A stretch of 64,000 nt of DNA from Vibrio sp. 10N.286.49.B1 (GTDB taxonomy: Bacteria; Pseudomonadota; Gammaproteobacteria; Enterobacterales; Vibrionaceae). Position numbers and translations under genes: made by a program. Location of the stretch: positions 1-64,000 of the forward strand of contig NZ_MCUW01000012.1 in NCBI RefSeq assembly GCF_002873335.1. The letters run 5' to 3'. The notes under the pieces are model-generated. The model saw only the letters and a program-made list of their open reading frames with translations, was not told where the DNA came from and did not search any database. Below, piece after piece: positions 57,013-64,000 of the stretch. Numbering within the stretch: position 1 is the stretch's first letter; each line of letters starts with the position of its first letter.

Positions 57013-57774
57013 GTGACTAATCCAAGACAAGATAAGTTATTGCAGCTAGTTGACGACAAAGGCTATTACACTGTTGAAGAACTGGCGGAAATGTTAGACG
57101 TCTCGACGCAAACCATTCGTCGTGATATTAAAAAGCTCAGTGAAGATCGCTTGGTTATTCGCCATCATGGTGGTGCCAGTTCTCCATCAACGAAAACGAA
57201 CCTAGATTATGAGGTTCGTAAAGTGTCAGAGACCGATCAAAAAAATGCCATTGCAAAACGAATTGCGGACATTATTCCTGATAACTCAACCGTTTTTATT
57301 ACCATAGGTACAACCGCTGAGGTTATTGCTAGCCATCTTCTTAAAAAGAATAATCTGCAGATCATTACCAATAGTTTACGTGTGGCCAATGTGTTACACG
57401 GTAACAAAACATTTGATGTGTTGATACCAAGTGGCAAGGTAAAAGCATTCAATGGCGGTATTGTTGGAACAGAAGCAATGGATTTTATTTCTAACTTTAG
57501 ATTCGACTACCTCATCACAAGCGCCGCCTCCATTGATGTCGATGGAACGTTACTCGAATATGATCTCAGCGAGACACTTATTACACAAACCGTCATGAAA
57601 TCAGCACGACACGTAATGGTTGCATTGGACTCGACTAAGTTTATACCAAAGGGTTCTATTGAATTAGGTCCGATCAGCAAAGCAACTTACCTGTTCACAG
57701 ACTCTCCCCTTAGCGATGAATTGAATACTATTGTAGGCAAGGGAAATACAACGATCGAGATTTGCACCACGTAA
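57013..57774 (+). CDS. yihW: DeoR-family regulator (YihW/CsqR type)
   Basis: 253-residue transcription regulator with the DeoR HTH (YYTVEELAEMLDVSTQTIRRDIKKL, residues ~17-41) and a DeoR C-terminal sugar-phosphate sensor domain (FITIGTTAEVI, KVKAFNGGIVG, and a D-Y/L-Y-S segment near DGTLLEYD). The start is GTG at 57013 with AAGGG upstream. It follows yihV. In E. coli CsqR represses the cluster until sulfoquinovose binds, and the recurrent GGACA-containing motif is its likely target here. Confidence 0.92.
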   Translation: MTNPRQDKLLQLVDDKGYYTVEELAEMLDVSTQTIRRDIKKLSEDRLVIRHHGGASSPSTKTNLDYEVRKVSETDQKNAIAKRIADIIPDNSTVFITIGTTAEVIASHLLKKNNLQIITNSLRVANVLHGNKTFDVLIPSGKVKAFNGGIVGTEAMDFISNFRFDYLITSAASIDVDGTLLEYDLSETLITQTVMKSARHVMVALDSTKFIPKGSIELGPISKATYLFTDSPLSDELNTIVGKGNTTIEICTT

Positions 57775-57816
57775 CAAAGTAATCGATGTTGGCGTGATGG
57801 CTAAACACCCGATATT

Positions 57817-57842
57817 AAGCCCTCTTTATGAGGGCTTTCTTA
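57817..57842 (+). terminator. Terminator of yihVW
   Basis: AAGCCCTC / GAGGGCTT 8-bp stem with a 5-nt loop followed by TTCTTATTT, about 45 bp after the regulator's stop codon. Confidence 0.82.
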
Positions 57843-57854
57843 TTTAGGTTTAAA

Positions 57855-57880
57855 ATGGCTAATCAAAAATGATTAGCCAT
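57855..57880 (-). terminator. Hairpin downstream of the uxuA remnant
   Basis: ATGGCTAATCA / TGATTAGCCAT perfect 11-bp stem with a 4-base loop; on the minus strand TTTT follows. It is a probable terminator for uxuA. Confidence 0.6.
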
Positions 57881-57908
57881 AGGTGTATATATTCTTGAAC
57901 TCTTGAAT

Positions 57909-58541
57909 CTACTCGTAAAACGTTTTTCTCAATGCCAATTCTAAACCTCGAATTTCAGCTAGACCTTTTAATCGCCCGATGCATGAATAGCCAGGGTTAG
58001 TCTTTTTCTTTAGGTCATCAATCATTTGGTGACCATGATCGGGACGCATTGGGATCATACGAACTTGCCCATCATCTTTGCGGCGCTTTTCTTCTTTAAG
58101 CAGTGCATTAATGACGTTATACATATCCACATCACCCTCTAGATGTGACGCTTCATGAAAGCTCATCTGGTTCTCTTCACGCTGCGTGGAACGTAAGTGA
58201 GTGAAGTAAATACGATCGCCAAATGTCTCTATCATATTCACAAGATCATTGTCACCACGCACACCGTAAGACCCCGTGCACATCGTAATACCATTCATCT
58301 TGCTTGGCACAGCCTTCGTCAACGCCTCAATATCTTCAATCGTCGATACGATACGAGGTAGACCAAGGATTGGACGCGGTGGATCATCGGGATGAACCGC
58401 TAACTTAAGTCCAAACTGATCGCACACTGGCATGAGTTCTTCTAAAAACAACACCATATGTTCACGTAGTTTTGACTTATCAATGCCATTACCATTTATA
58501 AACTGTTCAAAATTAGCGCCAAAACATCCATTAAGTCGCCA
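57909..58541 (-). pseudogene. uxuA: 5'-truncated mannonate dehydratase
   Basis: Intact UxuA (~394 residues) converts D-mannonate to 2-keto-3-deoxygluconate. Only about the C-terminal 210 residues remain: [55 protein letters not shown] and [20 protein letters not shown] are well kept. Similarity starts near 58541, directly next to the terminator of a CsrB-type RNA. The open frame continues to 58628 only by running antisense-free through that RNA gene. The N-terminal half is missing, so the product is almost surely inactive. No other uronate gene is adjacent. Confidence 0.85.
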
Positions 58542-58545
58542 TAAA

Positions 58546-58962
58546 AGAAAAACCCCGAGACCTTGCGGTTTCGGGGTTATAACTCTTACTCGCAGCAATC
58601 CCGCTACTAGAGGTGCTCCATGCATCAATCCATGACAGTAATGCTGAAATCCGTCAGCTTATTCCGTTCATCGCCATCCTAGCGGTATCCCAAATGGTGT
58701 TCCTTACCCGCTAACCATCCTCGCTAGCTTACGTCACTCATTCCTAAGCGGTGTCCTTAACATCTATCCTGATGTTTATTCCCGACTTCGTCCAAAAGTG
58801 TCCACTGCCTTCCTTAGTTCGTTACCTATCCTAGTAACGGTTGCATCCTTTCAATGTCCTTTTTGCTCTCCGTGCCGACGGCGCTTCCTAAACCATCGAA
58901 TCGTCTTCCTGACGATGCCCATTCCTTGAGCCTTTCCTGTTCCGTGTCGCTATCCTGTCGAC
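58546..58962 (-). ncRNA. csrB: CsrB-family regulatory RNA (copy 1)
   Basis: Sponge RNA that titrates the translational regulator CsrA. The minus-strand transcript would start GTCGACAGGATAGC, like E. coli CsrB (GTCGACAGGGAG), with TTATAT as the -10 element five bases upstream. It carries about 25 GGA triplets, mostly as AGGA/AAGGA between short hairpins (for example GTTACTAGGATAGGTAAC). It ends in a 12-bp terminator stem (AACCCCGAAACC / GGTCTCGGGGTT) followed by TTTCTTTT, giving a length of about 417 nt. It lacks coding capacity. Confidence 0.88.
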
Positions 58963-59361
58963 AAGAGATATAATAATGGAGTCACGATAAATTGACGTGT
59001 TACTAGGATGTAAAAAAACCATCCCAAAAACGATACATAATAATATAACCTTTAAAAACAGACAATTACCATCATAGACAACTCATGTTCGCAATACCAT
59101 TCCTACCCTTCACTCACGGAAGCGTAAGCGATCTCGCACAAGCCTAAGCGACAGATGGTCATAACCATTCATTCGCAAGTTAATACGATGTTGCCAAGAC
59201 GCGAGATTATCGATTGTTGACCATGATTTTGATATAATCACAACATATTAAAACGTAATAGTGCAGCGCATTTATCATAGTTGGTAAGCTGTCAAGCGCC
59301 GTTGTTTGACTCCTCACTTTACAGCGCGATTACGATACCAAGCATTAAACAGGAATGACCC
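58963..59361. other. csrB upstream region and promoter region of the small gene at 59362
   Basis: Besides the csrB promoter and the UvrY-like box, this ~400 bp contains a TATAAT at 59233-59238. A block near 59178 (GTTAATACGATGTTG) is repeated at about 61290, so the whole csrB upstream region is duplicated. Confidence 0.5.
59123..59140. promoter_or_regulatory. UvrY/VarA (GacA-type) binding box upstream of csrB copy 1
   Basis: CGTAAGCGATCTCGCACA agrees at 15 of 18 positions with the reverse complement of the E. coli UvrY box as I recall it (TGTGAGAGATCTCTTACA). It is centred about 170 bp upstream of the csrB start, the remote position known for UvrY on E. coli csrB. Confidence 0.65.
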
Positions 59362-59532
59362 ATGGCAAAGAAAATCGTTCAATTTGAATATGAGAAAGAG
59401 ACAAAAAACAGTGTGCGCTACAAGGAAGTACCTGAAGAAGGTACTGCGCCAATTGTTGGTTCTTTATATGTTCAGAAATGGTTTGCCGGAAACAGCAAAA
59501 CGCTAGAAATCACGATTGAGAAGAAAGACTGA
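59362..59532 (+). CDS. Small conserved hypothetical protein (56 residues)
   Basis: The frame begins MAKKIVQFEYEKETKNSVRY and ends LEITIEKKD, with AGGA 8 bases before the ATG. It is a highly charged, soluble protein, probably a small beta-sheet (alternating KIVQFEYE, IVGSLYVQKWF, TLEITIE). I recall similar small proteins in vibrios without an assigned function. It lies between the two CsrB-type RNA genes. Confidence 0.75.
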   Translation: MAKKIVQFEYEKETKNSVRYKEVPEEGTAPIVGSLYVQKWFAGNSKTLEITIEKKD

Positions 59533-59608
59533 ATACGTACACGCTAGCGGATGTTGACTCGGTAATAAAAATATCATCGAGTCAACGAATTGCCATAGCC
59601 CAAGATAA

Positions 59609-59803
59609 CTAATCAATGATCACTTTTACACGACCCACTTCACCACTCTCAAGACGGACTTTAATACCATGAGGGTGACTAGGCGATTTGGTCAAAAGAT
59701 CTTTCACTACTCCCGACGTCAATGTCCCACTTCGTTGATCCTGCTTCAGAACAATCTTTACTTCTAGCCCTGGGTGAATATTAGCTCGGGTTGTTCCACT
59801 CAT
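59609..59803 (-). CDS. YwbE-family protein
   Basis: 64 residues that match the YwbE/DUF2196 family along the whole length: RANIHPGLEVKIVLKQDQRSG, VVKDLLTKSPSHPHGIKVRLESG and a closing GRVKVI. It is small, cytoplasmic and basic, of unknown function, and converges on the 56-residue gene. Confidence 0.88.
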   Translation of the reverse strand: MSGTTRANIHPGLEVKIVLKQDQRSGTLTSGVVKDLLTKSPSHPHGIKVRLESGEVGRVKVIID

Positions 59804-59963
59804 GATTTATACCTTATTTGATCAATTTTTCTAGACGATACACGCAATACATTGCCGAGTCGACCAGACTTTCTTTGCCTAAAACACCACATTCATTAAC
59901 GGCTTAAGTCGTTCAAACTAGGCTTGACGAGCAAAATGTAAACCTGAGCAATAGTGGCGGTCT

Positions 59964-60524
59964 TCACACCTCATAATTTGCCTTGATACCGATATCAAAG
60001 TGCAGCGGCATCCTCCATTTTTGAATGGCGAGGTAAGTCATAATTATTCCAACGGCCGCAGAACACACCATGACGCCTGGCCAATAGTTTTGCTCAATAA
60101 ACAGCGTATTCAATGCTAGTAAAACGGGGACAAATTTAAGCCCATATACCTTAAAGCAAAAGGATTCTTTTAGCGCGACACCGGAAAAAGTAACAAACAA
60201 AAAGCCCAATGCAATCCACGATGATACGTCGACTCCACCAATCAACATGACCAATAACCCAATCCATGTAGCCCACACTATAATGCTACGAACATGCTTA
60301 CTGTACACGTGCAAATTAGCGGCAGTCAGAGCGCTAGCGACACAAAGCGTCATGACAGTAGCCAATGCCGCAGAGGGGGACAGCGAAAATACGCCGTTCA
60401 TGCTAGAGGCAACCAACGAATAAGCGAACGTCGCAACAGCAAACAAACTGATGCCAGTGCGATACAAGCAAACACTTATTTTATCATGTGTGTCTAATTT
60501 CTCTGTGTACTCGGGATTTGCCAT
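59964..60524 (-). CDS. DUF2301-like integral membrane protein
   Basis: 186 residues with about six hydrophobic segments from residue ~25 to ~170. It contains ANLHVYSKHVRSIIVWATWIG and GVALKESFCFKVYGLKFVP, which I associate with DUF2301 proteins. The ATG at 60524 has GGAAAG upstream; a longer frame from 60578 is less likely. No function is known. Confidence 0.7.
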   Translation of the reverse strand: MANPEYTEKLDTHDKISVCLYRTGISLFAVATFAYSLVASSMNGVFSLSPSAALATVMTLCVASALTAANLHVYSKHVRSIIVWATWIGLLVMLIGGVDVSSWIALGFLFVTFSGVALKESFCFKVYGLKFVPVLLALNTLFIEQNYWPGVMVCSAAVGIIMTYLAIQKWRMPLHFDIGIKANYEV

Positions 60525-60710
60525 GGCTGCTTTCCGGTCGTTAATTGCATGTATTCTAACACATGGCATAACAAGCATGATTAGCGTTCGAAACTCTTAA
60601 AGGTTCAGATACTGGTTAACAATGAATTATGAATAACCATGGTATTACTCAATATATTGATTTATCCAAGGGTCTCGGCGATGAGTCTTTATGACAGTTA
60701 ACGGTACCCA

Positions 60711-61074
60711 AAAAGAAAAACCCCAAGACCTTTCGGCTTCGGGGTGATAACTCTTACTCGCAGCAATCCCGCTACTAAAGGTGATCCATGCATCAATCCA
60801 TGACAGTAATGCTGAAATCCGTCAGCTTATTCCGTTCATCGCCATCCTAGCGGTGTCCCAAATGGTGTTCCCTACCCGCTAAGCATCCTCGTTAGCTTAC
60901 CTCACTCGTTCCTAAGCGGTGTCCATGGCATCTATCCTGATGCTTGTTCCCTACTTCATCCAAAAGTGTCCTGTTTGCTCTCCGTGCCGACGGCGCTTCC
61001 TAAACCATCGAATCGTCTTCCTGACGATGCCCATTCCTTGAGCCCTTCTTGTTCCGTGTCGCTATCCTGTAGAC
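60711..61074 (-). ncRNA. csrB: CsrB-family regulatory RNA (copy 2)
   Basis: A second CsrA-titrating RNA, about 364 nt, nearly colinear with the copy at 58546-58962. It starts GTCTACAGGATAGCGACACGG, carries about 20 GGA triplets in hairpin loops, and ends in a terminator (CCCCGAAGCC / GGTCTTGGGG, then TTTTTCTTTTT). The -10 element is probably TATTCT. Compared with copy 1 it lacks one internal block of about 55 nt that holds the GTTACTAGGATAGGTAAC hairpin. Confidence 0.86.
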
Positions 61075-61232
61075 AAGAAATAGAATACGGCATCATTTAG
61101 CTTTTGGCGTGTTACGTAGATGTGGAACAAAAAAATCAGAATGCAAAAACCAAATAAAGTAATTTAAAAACAGATAATTATATGATCGCCCACCATAAAA
61201 CCAACAACATTAACACTCTTGACTCACGCAAG

Positions 61233-61250
61233 CGTAAGCGATCTCGCATA
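61233..61250. promoter_or_regulatory. UvrY/VarA (GacA-type) binding box upstream of csrB copy 2
   Basis: CGTAAGCGATCTCGCATA, identical to the box at 59123 except one base, is centred about 167 bp upstream of the second RNA start. Confidence 0.65.
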
Positions 61251-61634
61251 AAGTGCTGAGACAATATGACATTTAGGCAGAGGCACGAGTTAATACGATG
61301 TTGTCAGGCATTGGATTTACCGATGGTTTCGCAGAGATGTGAACATAAGTTGGAACAATTATGGCGCTAGGCATTTACTGTTAGATACTTAACAGCTTAA
61401 ATCGGCACGACAGAATCGCTTGGTGATCACAATGAGCGTACTACTCTTTGTAACGCGTTTATACCCCTGTCAGTGTTACTTACCACAAGTACTCGAGTCC
61501 AAATATGGTCATTCCTACGAAGGCAGAAACCTACTCACAGCATTTACGGAATCAAAGCCACTCCCCGCGCACTGAAACTCGTTTTTAGACATAGCGCTCT
61601 TAGCTTATCGCTCTTTAACCCATCCCTATTAGGC
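61251..61634. other. Intergenic region with Vibrio-type repeats
   Basis: The left part is the duplicated csrB upstream block (to about 61330). The segment from about 61508 (TCATTCCTACGAAGGCAG) onward has the look of a dispersed Vibrio intergenic repeat. No gene was found. Confidence 0.4.
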
Positions 61635-61836
61635 CGTCATCCTCGTGCAGACGAGGATCTTCATCAGCGTGTGACTCGCTTAAATCGAAACGAATGATAC
61701 TCGAATAGCTTCACAATGCGCTGATGAAGATCCCCTTTTTCAAGGGGATGACGATTAGTTTTTATTTGTGGAGGAGTCACATGCCACAATTTATTCAGCG
61801 TTGATGAAAACCGAACTGGCACGTTTATGGACAATT
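61635..61836. repeat. MITE-like palindromic repeat plus tail (copy 3)
   Basis: CGTCATCCTC and GAGGATCTTCATCAGCG on the left are mirrored by CGCTGATGAAGATCC and GGGGATGACG on the right (61635-61753). The 61745-61836 tail matches window positions 1-117. It ends about 130 bp before the Gabija-like gene pair. Confidence 0.65.
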
Positions 61837-61926
61837 CTGAGTTACGTGCTGCCACATTTGGGCACCAACAAGTACTAGAACATTACAGTAACGACATGAC
61901 TTGTAGTACATTAGTGGCATATGAAC

Positions 61927-61950
61927 TTGTGTGCTTGTGTGCTTGTGTGC
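61927..61950 (+). repeat. Octanucleotide tandem repeat (TTGTGTGC)3 in a leader
   Basis: Three exact copies of TTGTGTGC end 18 bases before the ATG of the nuclease gene and just before its ribosome site. Changes in copy number would alter promoter or leader spacing. Confidence 0.8.
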
Positions 61951-61967
61951 TTTTTAGGGAAATTCTT

Positions 61968-63665
61968 ATGTATATCAGAAAGGTAACGATCAACAACTAC
62001 CGTAGCTTCCGCTTTTTCGAAGCCCAGCTTCAGCAGCTAACAGTTGTCATTGGTGAAAACGATACTGGCAAGACCAACTTTTTCACCGCACTTTCGTTAC
62101 CGTTAAGCGGCAACCAAATAGACTTCAACCAGAAGCGTTTGAGTGTTTCTGACATCAACAAAGATGCCGTTATTGATTTTCTAACGTCTGTAGTCAATGA
62201 CGACGCTGAAGAGAATCAACTTCAGAAGACCCCTAAAGTGTCAGTAACCGTAGAATTTGCTGATCCGAAAGATGCTTATGAAACAGCACTGCTGGCTAAG
62301 TGGATTGTTGCTGATGGTGATGAAGAAAGTTACAAAATCAGATATGACTTTACGCCTAAAGACGACAAAGACTTGCTTGAGGTCGTGAAGAAATCGCTCG
62401 CTGGTAAGACTTTAGATGATATCAACTGGTTTACTCTACCCGTTGAGCTATACGACTACCAAGTCGTATCTGTGAACAACGAAAAGCCTATCGCATACAG
62501 TGATTTAAAACACGTTAGTGTCCATAGTATCAATGCCGAGCGAGATGACTTTTCAGAAAGCAGTTCAATGAAGTCTAATAGCATTTTCACAAAGCTGCTT
62601 ATGAACACACTAAACGATGACGACAAAGGTCAAATCAACACAGCCTACTCTGAGTTCTTTAGTGCTATTGAAAATACTGAAACATTCGACAAAGTTATTG
62701 GAGCCAATGAAGATTTTGAGAACTACGACAGTATTATAAAACAGCTTGAGTGCACTCCTAACCTGCCTAATTTGAAGAACATCTTATCGAATATCACTTT
62801 GAAATACGGTAATGAATTTCTGTACCAAAAAGGCTTGGGGCAACGAAATCTTATCTACATACTCATCCTGTTTGCTTACTACAAGTCGTGTGGTGATACA
62901 TTCAACTTGTGCTGTATAGAGGAACCAGAAGCGCACTTAAGCGTTAACAACCTTCGCTTAGTAAGAGACTTCATCGAGAAAAGCTCAAGCAATAGTGGCT
63001 CGCTTGTACAAACTCTCATTTCTACCCATAACCCATCGATTATCAACAAGCTGAAAATCTCTAATGTCTTAGCGTTTACTGGCGAGAAAGCAATTAGTCT
63101 GTCCGATACACCAACTAAGCTAGTTGACTACTTAAGAAAAAGACCTAATTTCGACATACTAAAGCTGCTGTTCGCAAACAAAGTTATCCTCGTAGAGGGG
63201 CCGACTGAAGAAATGTTGATCAGCACTTATTTGTCTAAGCAACCAGCCCTCAACGACATTGATATTATTCCAATTGGTCAACGTGGTTACGCCACTTTCT
63301 TAGATATATGGCTCACCTTAAACAAAGATAACCCAAACAAAAAAATTGGTGTTATCCGTGATTATGACAATTCAGATGCTGCTAAAGCTAGACACGATGC
63401 TTATGACGCAGCCCACAAGAATGTCACTGTAAGAACAACGACAAATTACACACTTGAAATTGATTTAGTAGAAGCCGAAGACAACCTAGCCTTGCTAAAT
63501 GGTTTATTCGAAATGGATGGCGACCTCAAAGGAGTGTCCGATCACATGATTAATGGCAAAACAGCAAGAATGCTGGATGTCTGTGATGCGATGGTTGATG
63601 AAGAGAACCCTCTGGATATCAAGTTACCATCTCATATCGCACAGGTTATTGAGGCTCTGTCATGA
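61968..63665 (+). CDS. OLD-family ATP-dependent nuclease (Gabija GajA-like)
   Basis: A 565-residue defence nuclease (B. cereus GajA 578). The ABC-type ATPase half has Walker A GENDTGKTN (~32), a signature-like GLGQRNLIYI, Walker B CCIEEPEAHLS and H-loop STHNPSI. A TOPRIM nuclease half follows with the Glu of LVEGPTEEMLI and the acidic pair in IRDYDN. The ATG at 61968 follows AGGGA and gives the family start MYIRKVTINNYRSF; an upstream extension to 61827 runs through a repeat. Its stop overlaps the next start (ATGA), typical of a coupled pair. In Gabija, GajA cuts phage DNA when nucleotide pools drop. Confidence 0.82.
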   Translation: MYIRKVTINNYRSFRFFEAQLQQLTVVIGENDTGKTNFFTALSLPLSGNQIDFNQKRLSVSDINKDAVIDFLTSVVNDDAEENQLQKTPKVSVTVEFADPKDAYETALLAKWIVADGDEESYKIRYDFTPKDDKDLLEVVKKSLAGKTLDDINWFTLPVELYDYQVVSVNNEKPIAYSDLKHVSVHSINAERDDFSESSSMKSNSIFTKLLMNTLNDDDKGQINTAYSEFFSAIENTETFDKVIGANEDFENYDSIIKQLECTPNLPNLKNILSNITLKYGNEFLYQKGLGQRNLIYILILFAYYKSCGDTFNLCCIEEPEAHLSVNNLRLVRDFIEKSSSNSGSLVQTLISTHNPSIINKLKISNVLAFTGEKAISLSDTPTKLVDYLRKRPNFDILKLLFANKVILVEGPTEEMLISTYLSKQPALNDIDIIPIGQRGYATFLDIWLTLNKDNPNKKIGVIRDYDNSDAAKARHDAYDAAHKNVTVRTTTNYTLEIDLVEAEDNLALLNGLFEMDGDLKGVSDHMINGKTARMLDVCDAMVDEENPLDIKLPSHIAQVIEALS

Positions 63666-64000
63666 TTGAAATCCAAATTGCTGGAGCTGGTGCGGGAAAG
63701 ACTTATGGCTTAGCTGAATCGTTGATAGATCATATCAAAACTTTCACTAGTCACAAAAAGACATTCGCACTGACATACACAAACTCAGCAACAGCGAAGA
63801 TAGAGCAAGAGATAATCAAACAGCATGGATTTATTCCGTCGAATCTCTGTATACAGACAGTCCATAGCTTTTTGTTGAACGAAATCATCTACCCGTTTTC
63901 GTTATTCACTCTAGGTGATGTCTATAACGACACATCAATGATGATGTTACCTCCTCCTAAGTACAAAAACAGCCTTTTTGCACGACTTAGAAAGATAAAT
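63662..64000 (+). CDS. UvrD/Rep-type helicase (Gabija GajB-like), 5' part
   Basis: The window ends inside this gene. The visible 113 residues begin MIEIQIAGAGAGKTYGLAES, with Walker A GAGAGKT at residue 8, followed by motif Ia (ALTYTNSATAKIEQEI) and the TVHSF motif of superfamily 1A helicases. It overlaps the nuclease stop codon by 4 bases. The OLD/TOPRIM nuclease plus UvrD-type helicase order is that of Gabija; the remaining length and helicase motifs cannot be seen. Confidence 0.8.
   Translation, partial: MIEIQIAGAGAGKTYGLAESLIDHIKTFTSHKKTFALTYTNSATAKIEQEIIKQHGFIPSNLCIQTVHSFLLNEIIYPFSLFTLGDVYNDTSMMMLPPPKYKNSLFARLRKIN

Noticed and set aside
58541-58628. N-terminal extension making the uxuA fragment a 239-residue protein
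   Set aside because: The extension reads through the CsrB terminator and 3' end and has no similarity to UxuA.
58546-61080. The two similar blocks as copies of a small insertion element
   Set aside because: They have no terminal inverted repeats or transposase. The CsrB-like start, many GGA motifs, promoter-like element and terminator explain them as paralogous RNA genes.

Overview
The window looks like part of a Vibrionaceae genome, probably the second chromosome of a marine Vibrio. The acetate kinase is the AckA2 type, which I recall as chromosome 2-encoded in V. cholerae. The deaD, rnb, dhaKLM and csrB versions, the codon use and the intergenic repeats are also Vibrio-like. No rRNA, tRNA, CRISPR array or insertion sequence was seen.

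Layout. 1-6.3 kb: intergenic repeats, ackA2, the cold-shock RNA helicase deaD and, divergently, RNase II (rnb). 6.3-14.5 kb: a saccharide locus with a GH94 phosphorylase close to cellobionate phosphorylase, a LacI regulator with a perfect 18-bp operator, and a four-gene ABC importer. 14.5-18.3 kb: a four-gene unit of two spondin-domain envelope proteins followed by a response regulator and sensor kinase. 18.5-21.1 kb: an Aae-type aromatic-acid efflux operon; then pdxY. 23-27.3 kb: a D15 barrel, a patatin lipoprotein and a second outer-membrane protein in one operon, opposite a LysR gene. 27.6-32.2 kb: small exported proteins, a phospholipase D/cardiolipin synthase-like lipoprotein and ldhA. 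32.4-44.5 kb: glycerol/dihydroxyacetone use (dhaKLM with a full-length PEP-dependent DhaM, gldA, and dhaR at a distance) interleaved with a nitrobindin-like protein, an acetyltransferase and an orphan PhnDCE-type importer.

44.9-57.8 kb is the most striking region: a complete sulfoquinovose (sulfoglycolysis) cluster. It has the sulfoquinovosidase YihQ, mutarotase, isomerase YihS, kinase YihV, sulfolactaldehyde reductase YihU and regulator YihW/CsqR. The E. coli class I aldolase YihT is replaced by a zinc class II aldolase, the MFS importer by a DctPQM TRAP transporter, and a TSUP permease is the likely product exporter. A recurring 22-23 nt motif precedes four transcription starts and adds an unannotated 47-residue membrane protein to the probable regulon.

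57.9-61.1 kb holds a 5'-truncated uxuA and two tandem CsrB-family regulatory RNAs, each with a UvrY/VarA-like box about 165 bp upstream, separated by three small conserved genes. The window ends with a repeat-flanked Gabija-like defence pair (OLD/TOPRIM nuclease plus UvrD-type helicase, the latter cut by the window edge).
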